The notes: generated from the letters alone by a model not told the origin. Positions 8,816-17,507 are shown, counted from the stretch's first letter. The stretch: DNA of 64,000 nt from Fundicoccus_A sp052115865 (GCF_052115865.1 NZ_JBQKME010000012.1:1-64000), one strand, 5' to 3'. Numbers and translations are program-made.

Positions 8816-9976
8816 ATGGTAGATATTAAATTAGATTCTATTCACAAACAGTACGAAGGTTCTGACTTCTACTCTGTTACAGACTTCACTTTAGACATTA
8901 AAGACCGTGAGTTCATCGTTTTCGTTGGACCTTCAGGGTGTGGTAAATCAACAACTTTACGTATGATCGCTGGTTTGGAAGATATTTCTAAAGGTGAATT
9001 ATACATTGGCGACCGTCTAATGAACGACGTGGCTCCAAAAGACCGTGATATCGCAATGGTTTTCCAAAACTACGCGCTTTACCCACATATGACTGTTTAC
9101 GATAACATGGCATTCGGTTTGAAACTTAGAAAATACAAAAAAGACGAAATTAAAGCTCGTGTAAACGATGCAGCTGAAATTTTAGGTTTAACACAATACT
9201 TAGACCGTAAACCAGCCGCTCTTTCAGGGGGTCAACGTCAACGTGTGGCTCTTGGACGTGCAATCGTTCGTGACGCTAAAGTGTTCTTGATGGATGAGCC
9301 TTTATCTAACTTGGATGCGAAACTACGTGTACAAATGCGTGCTGAAATCGCTAAATTACACCAACGTTTAAATACAACAACTATTTACGTAACGCACGAC
9401 CAAACGGAAGCGATGACCATGGCGTCTCGTATCGTTATCATGAAAGACGGATTTATCCAACAAATCGGTACACCTGCAGAAGTTTATGATTCACCAGTTA
9501 ATACTTTCGTTGCTGGCTTTATCGGATCACCTGCTGCCAACTTCTTCAATGTTCGTTACAATAACGGTGTAATCACAAACAATGATGGCATTGAATTAAG
9601 AGTGAACGAACCACAAAGACGTCTATTAGATGAGCGTGGCTACAATGGTAAAGATATTATCTTTGCGATTCGTCCAGAAGATATCCAAACTGAACAAGTA
9701 TTCTTAGATACTAACCCTGAAGCAATTGTAAACTCTGAAGTTGTGGTTTCTGAGTTACTAGGTGCTGAAACAATGCTTTACTGTACTGTTGGAACAACTG
9801 AATTCATCGCTCGTGTAGATGCACGTGACTACCACAAACCAGGTGACAGAATTGAATTAGGATTCAACATGAACAAAGCACACTTCTTTGACCCACAAAC
9901 TGAAGAAGTTATCCGCGTTGATGTTGAGCCAGGATCTACCAATACATCAGCAACAAACAATGCTGTAACAGCATAA
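8816..9976 (+). CDS. msmX: MsmX/UgpC-type ATPase shared by sugar ABC importers
   Basis: The 386-residue ABC ATPase has Walker A in GPSGCGKSTTLRM, the signature LSGGQRQRVALGRA and Walker B with D-loop in VFLMDEPLSNLDAK. A C-terminal TOBE/MalK-type regulatory domain follows after about residue 235. It stands alone with its own terminator and no transport partners nearby. In Bacillus the homologous MsmX energises several importers that lack an ATPase. The window contains such an importer at 48.6-52.2 kb, and I infer that this protein serves it. The codons look like those of a well-expressed gene. Confidence 0.93.
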   Translation: MVDIKLDSIHKQYEGSDFYSVTDFTLDIKDREFIVFVGPSGCGKSTTLRMIAGLEDISKGELYIGDRLMNDVAPKDRDIAMVFQNYALYPHMTVYDNMAFGLKLRKYKKDEIKARVNDAAEILGLTQYLDRKPAALSGGQRQRVALGRAIVRDAKVFLMDEPLSNLDAKLRVQMRAEIAKLHQRLNTTTIYVTHDQTEAMTMASRIVIMKDGFIQQIGTPAEVYDSPVNTFVAGFIGSPAANFFNVRYNNGVITNNDGIELRVNEPQRRLLDERGYNGKDIIFAIRPEDIQTEQVFLDTNPEAIVNSEVVVSELLGAETMLYCTVGTTEFIARVDARDYHKPGDRIELGFNMNKAHFFDPQTEEVIRVDVEPGSTNTSATNNAVTA

Positions 9977-10009
9977 TTGCCCAACAACTAAATAATTCCC
10001 ATGTAACGA

Positions 10010-10047
10010 CCCACAACTTTCTGTTTGCCAAAAGTTGTGGGCTTTAT
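10010..10047 (+). terminator. Terminator after msmX
   Basis: The arms CCCACAACTTT and AAAGTTGTGGG enclose a loop of about ten bases and are followed by CTTTATT. It lies 34 bases after the msmX stop and immediately before the ribosome binding site of the acetamidase-family gene. Confidence 0.8.
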
Positions 10048-10072
10048 TGATATCATATTAGGAGGAAAAAAC

Positions 10073-10942
10073 ATGAGAATTTCTAGCGATCACATTATTT
10101 TTGAAATGAACCAAATAAATACCCCTGCCTTAACCGTCAAAAGTGGTTCGACCGTTGTATTTGAAACACTGGATTGCTTCTCAAATACCGTAAAAAGCGA
10201 AGAAGATTTAGTGAGTTCGATTGATTTTAGTCAGGTCAATCCTGCCACAGGCCCTTTATTTGTTGAAGGGGCAGAAATAGGTGATGTTTTAAAAGTGACG
10301 ATTGATGCCATTAAATTAGCTGACCACGGTGTTATAGTGACAGCGCCAGGTCTCGGTCGTTTAGCTGATCAAGTTCAAGTAGAGGAGACGATTATTTGTC
10401 CTGTTTCAGATACGCATGTTGATTTTAAAGGTATCCAAATTCCATTACGAAAAATGATTGGTGTAATTGGTACGGCACCATCAGCTGAAGGGATCAATAC
10501 TGGAACACCGGATGCTCATGGTGGTAACTTGGATACAACTCGTATTACAGAAGGGGCTAGCTTGTATTTACCTGTCAATGTTGAAGGAGCGCTCCTAGCT
10601 CTCGGGGATTTGCATGCAACGATGGGTGACGGCGAGATTATGGGGGCTGGATTAGAAATAGCCGGTGAAGTTACCGTGACAGTAGAGGTCCTAAAAGATT
10701 TTACTCTGCCACTTCCATTAGTTGAAACCGATGATTTTTGGGTCACAATAGGTTCGCATCAAGATTTTGAAGAGGCTAGCCAAATCGCTATTAATAATAT
10801 GGCTAATTTAATTATGGAAAAATCTGATTTAACTTTAATCCAAGCAGGGATGTTAATGTCATTAGTAGGGAATTTAATTAGCTCTCAAGTTGTCAATCCT
10901 AATGTCACTTTCCGTATGGAACTTCCAAAAGATGTCTTATAG
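10073..10942 (+). CDS. Acetamidase/formamidase family protein
   Basis: The 289-residue protein belongs to the FmdA/AmdA fold, which hydrolyses small amides to ammonia and a carboxylate. MRISSDHIIFEMN, the N-terminal strand with VKSGSTVVFETLDCFSN, and GGNLDTTRI followed by GDLHATMGDGE (metal-binding positions) are typical. An upstream start at 10025 is open but overlaps the msmX terminator. ATG 10073 has a perfect AGGAGG ribosome binding site and is preferred. The true substrate is unknown. The next gene downstream is a broken oxidoreductase. Confidence 0.85.
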   Translation: MRISSDHIIFEMNQINTPALTVKSGSTVVFETLDCFSNTVKSEEDLVSSIDFSQVNPATGPLFVEGAEIGDVLKVTIDAIKLADHGVIVTAPGLGRLADQVQVEETIICPVSDTHVDFKGIQIPLRKMIGVIGTAPSAEGINTGTPDAHGGNLDTTRITEGASLYLPVNVEGALLALGDLHATMGDGEIMGAGLEIAGEVTVTVEVLKDFTLPLPLVETDDFWVTIGSHQDFEEASQIAINNMANLIMEKSDLTLIQAGMLMSLVGNLISSQVVNPNVTFRMELPKDVL

Positions 10943-11004
10943 TTGTCAAATGAACTAAGTAGGTTAAAGGTAAGAGTATAGCTATCAAGAATCGGAGGAT
11001 GACA

Positions 11005-11372
11005 ATGGAAAAATTTGACACTTTAATTATCGGTTTTGGAAAGGCTGGAAAAACATTAGCAGGCTTCCTAAGTAAAAAGGGTGAGACAGTTGCTGTCATT
11101 GACGGCTTTGCTTACTTTATTGATTCCCGTACCTTAACTATCCAACCAACAAAAGCATCAAATCAAAATGGACGAGGAATGCTAACGTACCAGCAAAATG
11201 GATCGGAAAATTCGATCACAGCCGATGCGGTCTTAATTTCTGTGAAATGATTAACATTGTGGCTACTGCCGTGAATGCACAATTAGCTTATACCGTCTTA
11301 CACGATCAAATTTACACCCATCCTACAATGAGTGAAGCATTGAATGACTTGTTTGGGATGATTGATGGGTAA
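11005..11372 (+). pseudogene. Pyridine nucleotide-disulfide oxidoreductase, internally deleted
   Basis: The start has a good ribosome binding site (CGGAGG) and encodes a Rossmann dinucleotide-binding N-terminus, FDTLIIGFGKAGKTLAGFL, typical of this flavoenzyme family. After about 35 residues the sequence jumps to a middle-domain fragment (ITADAVLISVK) and stops at 11250. The final part of the family, including HDQIYTHPTMSEALNDLF, then reads in another frame to a stop at 11372. About three quarters of a normal 440-residue enzyme is missing, so the gene is dead. Overlapping shorter open frames here are only parts of it. Confidence 0.82.
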
Positions 11373-11427
11373 AGGAGCTAGCGATTAGCGAGAGACCTAT
11401 ATTAAGAGGTAAATTTGGGTTCTGACG

Positions 11428-11762
11428 TGAAAGTATATACAAATTAAAAGTGGCCAGTTTTCAGGTAAATTGCAATTGAAAACTGACCACTATAATTTTG
11501 TCAAATTGAAGCGCTTTGAAGAACAGCTGATAGCTTTTTGATTTAGACAGTTGAAGGACTATTTTCTGTCTAATTAGCTGTTAAATAGACAGTTGAAGAC
11601 CTGACTTTTGTCTATTCAGCTACCAATCTGACAGTTTGTGCCTCGAATTTCGTCTATTCAGCTACCAATCAGACAGTTACAGACCTGACTTTCGTCTATT
11701 CAGCTACGAACAGCTATTCCTGTGTATATGTTAACTTAAAACTGAACCACTTTTAAATTACA
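11428..11762. mobile_element. Non-autonomous element with IS21-like ends (probable MITE or IS remnant)
   Basis: The stretch starts with TG and ends with CA. Near the left end is TTAAAAGTGGCCAGTTTT (11444-11461) and near the right end its imperfect inverse AAAACTGAACCACTTTTAA (11738-11756). The left end also holds a hairpin, because GAAAACTGACCACT recurs inverted at 11478-11491. Multiple end repeats and TG/CA termini resemble IS21-family ends. No transposase is encoded; the interior is the tandem repeat at 11544-11708. The family assignment is from memory and tentative. Confidence 0.4.
11544..11708. repeat. Four-copy degenerate tandem repeat, 42-bp period
   Basis: Copies begin near 11544, 11586, 11628 and 11670. 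Each contains AGACAGTT, a variable middle with CCTGACTTT, then GTCTATTCAGCTAC. Each unit carries a short inverted repeat (AGACA/TGTCT), so the transcript could form a row of small hairpins. It is non-coding in all frames as far as I can see. The flanking parts of the gap 11373-11876 show nothing certain. Confidence 0.75.
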
Positions 11763-11876
11763 GCTTCCGCTAGCTACAATACTCACGACGGTTCCACTAT
11801 CATCTAAAAGTCCAGCTTTTCGAAGTAACAATAATACTCTATTAATTTTCCAAAACACTGACTGATTTAATCGAAA

Positions 11877-13340
11877 TTACAACGTACTCTCATCCACATA
11901 AGCTGCAATAGATCCCCCGTTAACCGGGAAACTACCTACACCATCTTGATTAATCTCAACACGGTCTTGGCGACCATTTAAATAATCGATGTAAATCTTA
12001 CCTGCATGTTGATGGCCGACATACATATCTTTCCAACCATCTTCGCCATTAGATAAGACAACAGCTAAGGTATTAGGAAATTCTTCAGTTCCTAAACGCG
12101 TAAAACCAATGGTACGTGGATGGTCAAAGTATAATTGTTCGTCTCCATAAGCATAATTTTGACGTAAAAATAAGAGTTGATCAATGACCGTTTGGAAGCT
12201 TGCCATCTCAACACCTTCTTGATGTACGCCATAATAATCGCCATAAAATACCGTTGGAAGACCCACTTGACGTAATAAAATAAGCCCATAAGCCAATGGC
12301 TTAAACCAATCCTCTACGACCGATTCCAATGATTGACCTCTTTGCGTATCATGATTTTCAACAAAGGTCACCGCATTCCATGGATTCTCACGGATTAATG
12401 ACCCATCAAAAAGGTTGCGCATATCATAATCTTTACCCATTTTGCTAGCAGTATGAAAGTTCATATGCAAACCAACATCGACAATATCAAATTGATAACC
12501 AATATTATCAAGATAGGTGCTTTTAGAATCATAGGATGTATTCCAATACTCACCAAAAACGTAAAAGTCCTCGCCTTTATATTCTTTGACCAGCTGAATA
12601 AATTCACGCATAAAATCCGCATCGATATGCTTAATCGCATCTAAACGGAAGCCTTCAATATCGGTACTATCAAGAAACCACTTTGCCCAATCTCTGACAT
12701 TTTGGCGAACTTCAGGATGGTCAAAATCAATATCTGAGAACATTAAATAATCAAAGTTACCCTTTTCAGTATCGACCGTATCGTCATCAGCCCAACCTTT
12801 ATTCTCACCTAGAATCATAAACACGCCAGTTTCATTGTTTTTGGCATCAAAATCTATACCAGAAAAATGATACCAATGCCAATTAAAGTCATTGTATTGA
12901 CCTTGACGCCCTGGGAAAGTGAAATTCGTCCAGGCTTCAATTTCATATGGTTCAGAAATAGGCACTTGACGATTATCCGGATCCATTTTTAACACTTTAA
13001 ACTTCTCGATATTATCACCATTAGCCTTGTGATTTAAAACCACGTCAGCGAAAGGTTTAATGCCATGATCTTTTAAACTTTGAATTGCTTCTAAGTATTC
13101 ATCTTTAGTCCCATATTTAGTACGAACTGTTCCATGTTGATCAAATTCACCTAAATCAAAGATATCATAAACGCCATAACCAATGTCACCTGAACTCGTT
13201 GCTTTAAAAGCTGGTGGCATCCAAACAGATGTGATTCCAATTTCAGCAAGATGTTGCGCATCATCACGTAATCGTTGCCAATGCTGACCATCATCCGGTA
13301 GATACCATTCGAAATATTGCATAACTACGCTATTTACCAT
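11877..13340 (-). CDS. Cytoplasmic alpha-amylase (GH13)
   Basis: This glycoside hydrolase of 487 residues has no signal peptide, so it should act on intracellular alpha-glucans or imported maltodextrins. The N-terminus VVMQYFEWYLPDDGQHW is typical of the Bacillus-type GH13 subfamily 5. Region I is ADVVLNHKANGDN, the nucleophile Asp is in GFRLDAIKHID, the acid/base Glu is in VFGEYW and the third Asp is in FVENHDTQRG. An upstream frame to 13487 is open, but ATG 13340 has AAGGAG six bases before it. It is transcribed from a promoter embedded in the glnA terminator. Confidence 0.93.
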   Translation of the reverse strand: MVNSVVMQYFEWYLPDDGQHWQRLRDDAQHLAEIGITSVWMPPAFKATSSGDIGYGVYDIFDLGEFDQHGTVRTKYGTKDEYLEAIQSLKDHGIKPFADVVLNHKANGDNIEKFKVLKMDPDNRQVPISEPYEIEAWTNFTFPGRQGQYNDFNWHWYHFSGIDFDAKNNETGVFMILGENKGWADDDTVDTEKGNFDYLMFSDIDFDHPEVRQNVRDWAKWFLDSTDIEGFRLDAIKHIDADFMREFIQLVKEYKGEDFYVFGEYWNTSYDSKSTYLDNIGYQFDIVDVGLHMNFHTASKMGKDYDMRNLFDGSLIRENPWNAVTFVENHDTQRGQSLESVVEDWFKPLAYGLILLRQVGLPTVFYGDYYGVHQEGVEMASFQTVIDQLLFLRQNYAYGDEQLYFDHPRTIGFTRLGTEEFPNTLAVVLSNGEDGWKDMYVGHQHAGKIYIDYLNGRQDRVEINQDGVGSFPVNGGSIAAYVDESTL

Positions 13341-13352
13341 TATTATCTCCTT

Positions 13353-13388
13353 AAAAAAAAACTTACCTAAGTAGCCTTCGGTAAGTTT
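13353..13388 (-). terminator. glnA terminator immediately before the amylase ribosome binding site
   Basis: On the minus strand AAACTTACC and GGTAAGTTT form a 9-bp stem, followed by a run of eight or nine T. The T-run directly abuts the AAGGAG of the amylase gene. Transcripts coming from glnA should stop here. Confidence 0.75.
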
Positions 13389-13417
13389 ATCATATCGATT
13401 ATAGGAAATAATTGCAA
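13389..13417 (-). promoter_or_regulatory. Amylase promoter
   Basis: TTGCAA (13417-13412), a 17-base spacer and TATGAT (13394-13389) form a good sigma-A promoter. The predicted start point, near 13382, falls inside the 5' arm of the terminator hairpin, so only the last few bases of that arm would be transcribed. Confidence 0.65.
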
Positions 13418-13453
13418 TAAATTTCCAACTCACAATTATATCAAGTCTTATTC

Positions 13454-14791
13454 TTAGTATTGCGTAAAGTATTTTTCTAATTCCCACCCAGTAATTTGTT
13501 TTTGATAAGAGAAGTATTCATGTGTCTTTTCAGCAATAAAGTTTTGCTCAATATGATCACTTAATGCCTCAGTCATTAAAGGTTCATTTTTTAATTCTTT
13601 TAAAGCTTCTCTTAAAGAACCTGGTAAATCGTTAACACCTTCAGCTAAACGTTCTTCACGAGTCATTGAGTAGATGTTGCGATCAACTGCAGGTGGTGGT
13701 GTTAATTTATCCTCAATACCTTTAAGACCAGCTGTTAATAACACACTCATGGCTAAATATGGATTAGTTGAAGGATCAACACTACGTACTTCAATACGAG
13801 TCGAATTACCACGTGCTGCAGGAATTCTAATTAAAGGTGAACGATTTTTAGATGACCACGCAATATAAACCGGTGCTTCATAACCAGGAACTAACCGTTT
13901 GTATGAGTTAACGGTTGGGTTACAAATAGCGGTAAAACTTCTTGCATACTTCATAATCCCACCAATAAAGTACATCGCTGTTTCCGATAATTCGCCTTCA
14001 CCTTGTGGATCATAGAATGCATTGCCATCTTCATTAAATAATGACAGGTTACAATGCATACCAGAACCATTGATACCAAAAATTGGTTTTGGCATAAATG
14101 TTGCATGCAAATTATGACGACGAGCCACTGACTTAACAATTAATTTAAAGGTTTGGATATTATCACAAGCTGTTACAGCATCAGAATATTGCCAATCAAT
14201 CTCATGTTGTCCAGGAGCAACTTCATGGTGACTTGCTTCAATATCAAAACCAAGCGCTTCTAATTCCAAAACAATATCACGACGACAGTTTTCAGCTAAA
14301 TCATTTGGCGCTAAATCAAAATAATGACCGTTATCATTTAATTCTTTAGTTGGATTACCTTTTTCATCTAATTTGAATAAGAAGAATTCAGGTTCTGGTC
14401 CTAAGTTAAATGAAGTAAAGCCCATATCTTCCATTTTTTTCAAGACACGTTTAAGGTTTGAACGAGGATCCCCTGCGAAAACTTCGCCTTCAGGTGTATA
14501 GACATCACAAATCAAACGTGCAACGCGTCCAATATGATTGCCTTCTTCCCAGTTGAAGATTAACCAAGTATCCAAATCAGGTTTTAGATACATATCACTT
14601 TCTTCAATTCGCACAAATCCTTCAATTGAGGATCCGTCAAACATCATTTTACCATCTAGCGCCTTAGGTAATTGAGCTATTGGTATTTCTACGTTTTTAA
14701 TGGTTCCATTTATATCTGAAAACATTAAGCGTATATATCTAACATCTTTATCCTTTGCATCTTGAAGTATTGATTCGTTAGTCCATTTCAT
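13454..14791 (-). CDS. glnA: Glutamine synthetase, type I
   Basis: GlnA makes glutamine from glutamate and ammonia with ATP. The 445-residue length and the absence of an adenylylation segment fit the GSI-alpha form of Firmicutes. FMPKPIFGINGSGMHCN, the APGQHEI metal-binding region and the ATP-binding KNRSPLIRIPAARG are visible. It is the second gene of glnR-glnA, 24 bases after glnR. In this group feedback-inhibited GlnA modulates GlnR, and the GlnR box upstream of glnR fits that scheme. Confidence 0.97.
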   Translation of the reverse strand: MKWTNESILQDAKDKDVRYIRLMFSDINGTIKNVEIPIAQLPKALDGKMMFDGSSIEGFVRIEESDMYLKPDLDTWLIFNWEEGNHIGRVARLICDVYTPEGEVFAGDPRSNLKRVLKKMEDMGFTSFNLGPEPEFFLFKLDEKGNPTKELNDNGHYFDLAPNDLAENCRRDIVLELEALGFDIEASHHEVAPGQHEIDWQYSDAVTACDNIQTFKLIVKSVARRHNLHATFMPKPIFGINGSGMHCNLSLFNEDGNAFYDPQGEGELSETAMYFIGGIMKYARSFTAICNPTVNSYKRLVPGYEAPVYIAWSSKNRSPLIRIPAARGNSTRIEVRSVDPSTNPYLAMSVLLTAGLKGIEDKLTPPPAVDRNIYSMTREERLAEGVNDLPGSLREALKELKNEPLMTEALSDHIEQNFIAEKTHEYFSYQKQITGWELEKYFTQY

Positions 14792-14815
14792 ACTTTCACC
14801 TTCGTTTCTTAAATT

Positions 14816-15154
14816 TTAAAATCCACCTTGATTCTCAATCTCTTCGCGTAAAATACGTCGAACATCTTGATCCGTCAGTTGTTGTCTTTTTGCTTCCTCT
14901 TCATCTCTTTGCGCCTGCATAAACCGTTTCTGAATGCCTTTAAGTGTCGTTCCATCAGCAAGTAAATCACCAATTTCTAATAGACGATCTACATCATTTA
15001 AGGAGTAGCGACGTCGATTGGTTGAAGTTCGCTCTGGATGGATCAGCTTAAATTCTTCATAGTAGCGAATTTGCCTTGCAGTCAAACCGGTCAATTCCAT
15101 CACTGTTCCAATCGGAAATACAGCCAATGAACGTCTGAATTCTTTTTCAGTCAT
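14816..15154 (-). CDS. glnR: GlnR nitrogen-metabolism repressor (MerR family)
   Basis: The 112-residue protein has an N-terminal MerR-type helix-turn-helix: IGTVMELTGLTARQIRYYE, then the wing RTSTNRRRYSLNDVDRL. It has the short C-terminal tail used in GlnA-dependent control. An open frame reaches 15265, but it would run through the promoter. The ATG at 15154 with GGGGTGAG upstream gives the family length. It represses glnRA and glutamine or ammonium uptake genes when nitrogen is plentiful. Confidence 0.95.
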   Translation of the reverse strand: MTEKEFRRSLAVFPIGTVMELTGLTARQIRYYEEFKLIHPERTSTNRRRYSLNDVDRLLEIGDLLADGTTLKGIQKRFMQAQRDEEEAKRQQLTDQDVRRILREEIENQGGF

Positions 15155-15179
15155 TTTCTCACCCCTAAAATACTTTTTT

Positions 15180-15208
15180 ATTATAAAATGGTAGATTATA
15201 TACGTCAA
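15180..15208 (-). promoter_or_regulatory. glnRA promoter
   Basis: TTGACG (15208-15203), a 17-base spacer and TATAAT (15185-15180) lie about 25 bases before the glnR ATG. The GlnR box lies 18 bases upstream of the -35 element. Confidence 0.8.
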
Positions 15209-15226
15209 TGTTTTAATAACATTCCA

Positions 15227-15243
15227 TGTTATATTTTCTAACA
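15227..15243. promoter_or_regulatory. GlnR box upstream of glnRA
   Basis: TGTTATATTTTCTAACA matches the GlnR/TnrA consensus TGTNAN7TNACA perfectly. Its position just upstream of the glnR promoter indicates autoregulation. Confidence 0.85.
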
Positions 15244-15307
15244 TCATAAAAGAAGCAATAGACAATTTACAATATTTATTTCGTTAAACTGTCACGAATC
15301 GATTCAA

Positions 15308-15947
15308 TCATATCTTCACTAAGAGTAAAAAATAAATACCGCCTAAAAAATCAAATATCGCTGCTACAACTAAAAGACTCTAATTAGTGCACAAATGAAT
15401 GGCGGAAGCAATACTGGCTTCTAGCATTAAGCAATCACATTCGCCGTATGAAAAGCCACTTTCCATTCATCATTAGACACACCACGAATCATACGACCAA
15501 CCTCTACCCCAATATCTGTAATTGTTCCTGTAAGGGCTGTTGTTCGAATAACTAGACCACGGTAAAACACAAACATCCCATTTTGAATCCCTAACGTAAG
15601 AGCAACATACGTTAAGAAATACCAGTTATTGTAACCCATAAAATTGAATAGCAGTAAAATAAGACCCATCACAATTAGGAAACTTCCATAGTGTAAACGA
15701 GGTTGAAAGCGATCTGTCGGAAAAAATACTACTAATAACAGACCCACTAAAAAACTAAATGATATCCACAATAAACAGAACATAGCATCTAAATCACCAT
15801 CTGCAAACAAAATGGCTGCATTGGTTAAACTTCCAGTATGTCCTGCCAGCATCTGAGCAAATAACAAAATCGTCATAACATTCACATAATCTGCAATAAA
15901 TCTTAGTAACAAAACCCAATATGATAATTCTTTATTTTATTTTTCAT
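15308..15947 (-). pseudogene. DUF1275 (YoaK-type) membrane protein, frameshifted at both ends
   Basis: An open frame of about 160 codons (15427-15912) encodes hydrophobic segments of a DUF1275-like protein: LLFAQMLAGHTGSLTNAAI and LTLGIQNGMFVFYRGLVIR. The natural beginning, an ATG at 15947, reads in another frame for about 14 codons and then stops. The natural end (VVAAIFDFLGGIYFLLLVK) reads in a third frame to 15308. With two frame changes and a stop in the normal C-terminal part, the gene is very likely inactive. The family function is not known. Confidence 0.7.
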
Positions 15948-16006
15948 GTTTCAAACAACCATCTCCTTTAAACAGATACACAATGCATGAACATTATAGC
16001 AATTAA

Positions 16007-16173
16007 TTGACATTTTATTTTACCACAAAACGGCAGACGCAAGCGGCTATTGTGACTCGGGTAATTGACTTTGGCTACAATATTCAACAAGCCATTGATC
16101 AACCGAGATGGTTATATGGTCGGACACGGGGGAGCGAAATTGATTCCTTAAAGCTTGAAGGACTTATTTCTGG
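16007..16173 (+). pseudogene. Gamma-glutamyltransferase C-terminal fragment
   Basis: The reading TQAAIVTRVIDFGYNIQQAI followed by DQPRWLYG and LKLEGLIS matches the last part of the gamma-glutamyltransferase small subunit. Everything upstream of it is missing. It runs directly into an unrelated transporter fragment, so this is a deletion junction between two dead genes. Confidence 0.65.
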
Positions 16174-16365
16174 ACTGGACATTTTGTTGGTAGTGTTATA
16201 GGAAATGCGATCGCTCCGTCCAATATTGTGAATGGAGCGAGTACGGCAGAAGTGCCAGATGAAGAGCAATCGCAAATTATGCGTCCTGGATTGATTTACA
16301 CCTTAATTACCGGTGGTCTGACATCCGTTGTAGCTGTTATTTTGCATTTTTTAACGGCTGATTAG
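16174..16365 (+). pseudogene. C-terminal fragment of a membrane transporter (lactate-permease-like)
   Basis: A frame of 63 codons encodes IGNAIAPSNIVNGASTAEV and then a terminal hydrophobic helix (GGLTSVVAVILHFL). This looks like the end of a polytopic permease, perhaps of the lactate permease type. No start or upstream part is present. The family assignment is uncertain; that it is a fragment is clear. Confidence 0.45.
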
Positions 16366-16379
16366 TTTAAAACATTAAT

Positions 16380-16431
16380 AAAGCCATAAGAAGCTGTCAA
16401 TGAAGTAACGATAAGTCTTCTTATGGCTTTT
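16380..16431 (+). terminator. Terminator after the transporter remnant
   Basis: The arms AAGCCATAAGAAG and CTTCTTATGGCTT are followed by TTTAT. It shields the peptidase gene downstream from read-through. Confidence 0.7.
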
Positions 16432-16537
16432 ATGTAACAATTTTATAATTTTAGTTAAGGATACAATTATTTCTCTGTTTTTATTCCTATTTATGTTAGA
16501 ATGTGAGAAGTAATCTTATTTAAAAGGGGCTTAACAT

Positions 16538-17488
16538 ATGCCATCTAATAATAAAATAAATCTAATCGCATCATCCATTTCAATTGTTTTAATTGTTCTA
16601 GGAGTCTATTTAATCGTGCGTTTAGGTGACTTAACCTCTCAAAATAACATCATTAATGCAGATAATGCAACAGTGACCAGTAGTTCTAACTTAACAGAAG
16701 CTGAAAGTTTAGAATCAGCTACTATCACAAATGAAGAAGTAGAAACTATTGAAGAAGAAGTTGAAGAAGTTAATTTCAACACGGTATTAGCAAATCCAGC
16801 TGAAAACCAAGAAGTGAGTAAGCAAATAATCACTAATATTATCAGCGAAGACTATAGCGATAATATTTTACTCGCTCAAGACGATATTCTTTCTGCGATA
16901 GAAGAACAAAATCTAGATGCGGAGGAAATGGGTGCTTTGTTCTTACCTGAAAATCCCGCACAAATATCTAGCTTAGAAAACATTAACCAACTTGATGTTC
17001 CCTTACTCACACAAAAAGATCCTCAATGGCGCAATCAAAAATACGGTAACGATACAAATGAGTTAATGGGTGATACCGGATGTGCGATATTATCGTTGGC
17101 AATGGTCCATCAATATTTATCTGATTCATCCTATACACCGATGGATATTCTTGAATGGAGCCAAGAAAATTATTATGTTGATAATCATGGTACTTCTTGG
17201 AATATCTTTGGTGATTTCGCCACTCAATATGGTTATGGTTTTACTAACCATGGTAATCAATTCTATTCTGCTATGGAAGCCGTTCAAAATGGTGATATTG
17301 TAGTTGCATCCGTTTTACCAGGTTACTTTACAGATGTGGGCCATATCTTAGTAATTCGTGGTTATCAAGACGGTAAAGTTTATGTCAATGATCCAAATGA
17401 TGACCCTGATAAAATGTATAGTGTTCAAGGGATTGATGCATCTGTCTTCTTAAGTGAAGGCGTAAACTATTGGTCTTATACAAACTAA
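16538..17488 (+). CDS. Membrane-anchored C39-like cysteine peptidase family protein
   Basis: The 316-residue protein has an N-terminal membrane anchor (residues 8-28), an acidic Ser/Glu-rich linker to about residue 145, and a papain-like C39-type domain. The catalytic Cys is in GDTGCAILSLAMVHQYL, the His in VGHILVIRGY and an acidic residue in VYVNDPNDD. The domain lies outside the membrane if the anchor is of the usual N-in type. Such proteins are often called C39-family or bacteriocin-leader-like peptidases, but there is no bacteriocin or transporter here, so the substrate is unknown. It is 19 bases from the next gene, suggesting co-transcription. Confidence 0.8.
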   Translation: MPSNNKINLIASSISIVLIVLGVYLIVRLGDLTSQNNIINADNATVTSSSNLTEAESLESATITNEEVETIEEEVEEVNFNTVLANPAENQEVSKQIITNIISEDYSDNILLAQDDILSAIEEQNLDAEEMGALFLPENPAQISSLENINQLDVPLLTQKDPQWRNQKYGNDTNELMGDTGCAILSLAMVHQYLSDSSYTPMDILEWSQENYYVDNHGTSWNIFGDFATQYGYGFTNHGNQFYSAMEAVQNGDIVVASVLPGYFTDVGHILVIRGYQDGKVYVNDPNDDPDKMYSVQGIDASVFLSEGVNYWSYTN

Positions 17489-17507
17489 AAAGAGGGATAA
17501 TTAAATA

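Noticed and set aside
11763..11876. Possible gene fragment on the minus strand (frame with RKAGLLDDSGTVVSIVASGS)
   Set aside because: About 35 codons read open towards the IS21-like end, but I recognise no family and there is no start signal, so it is not called.
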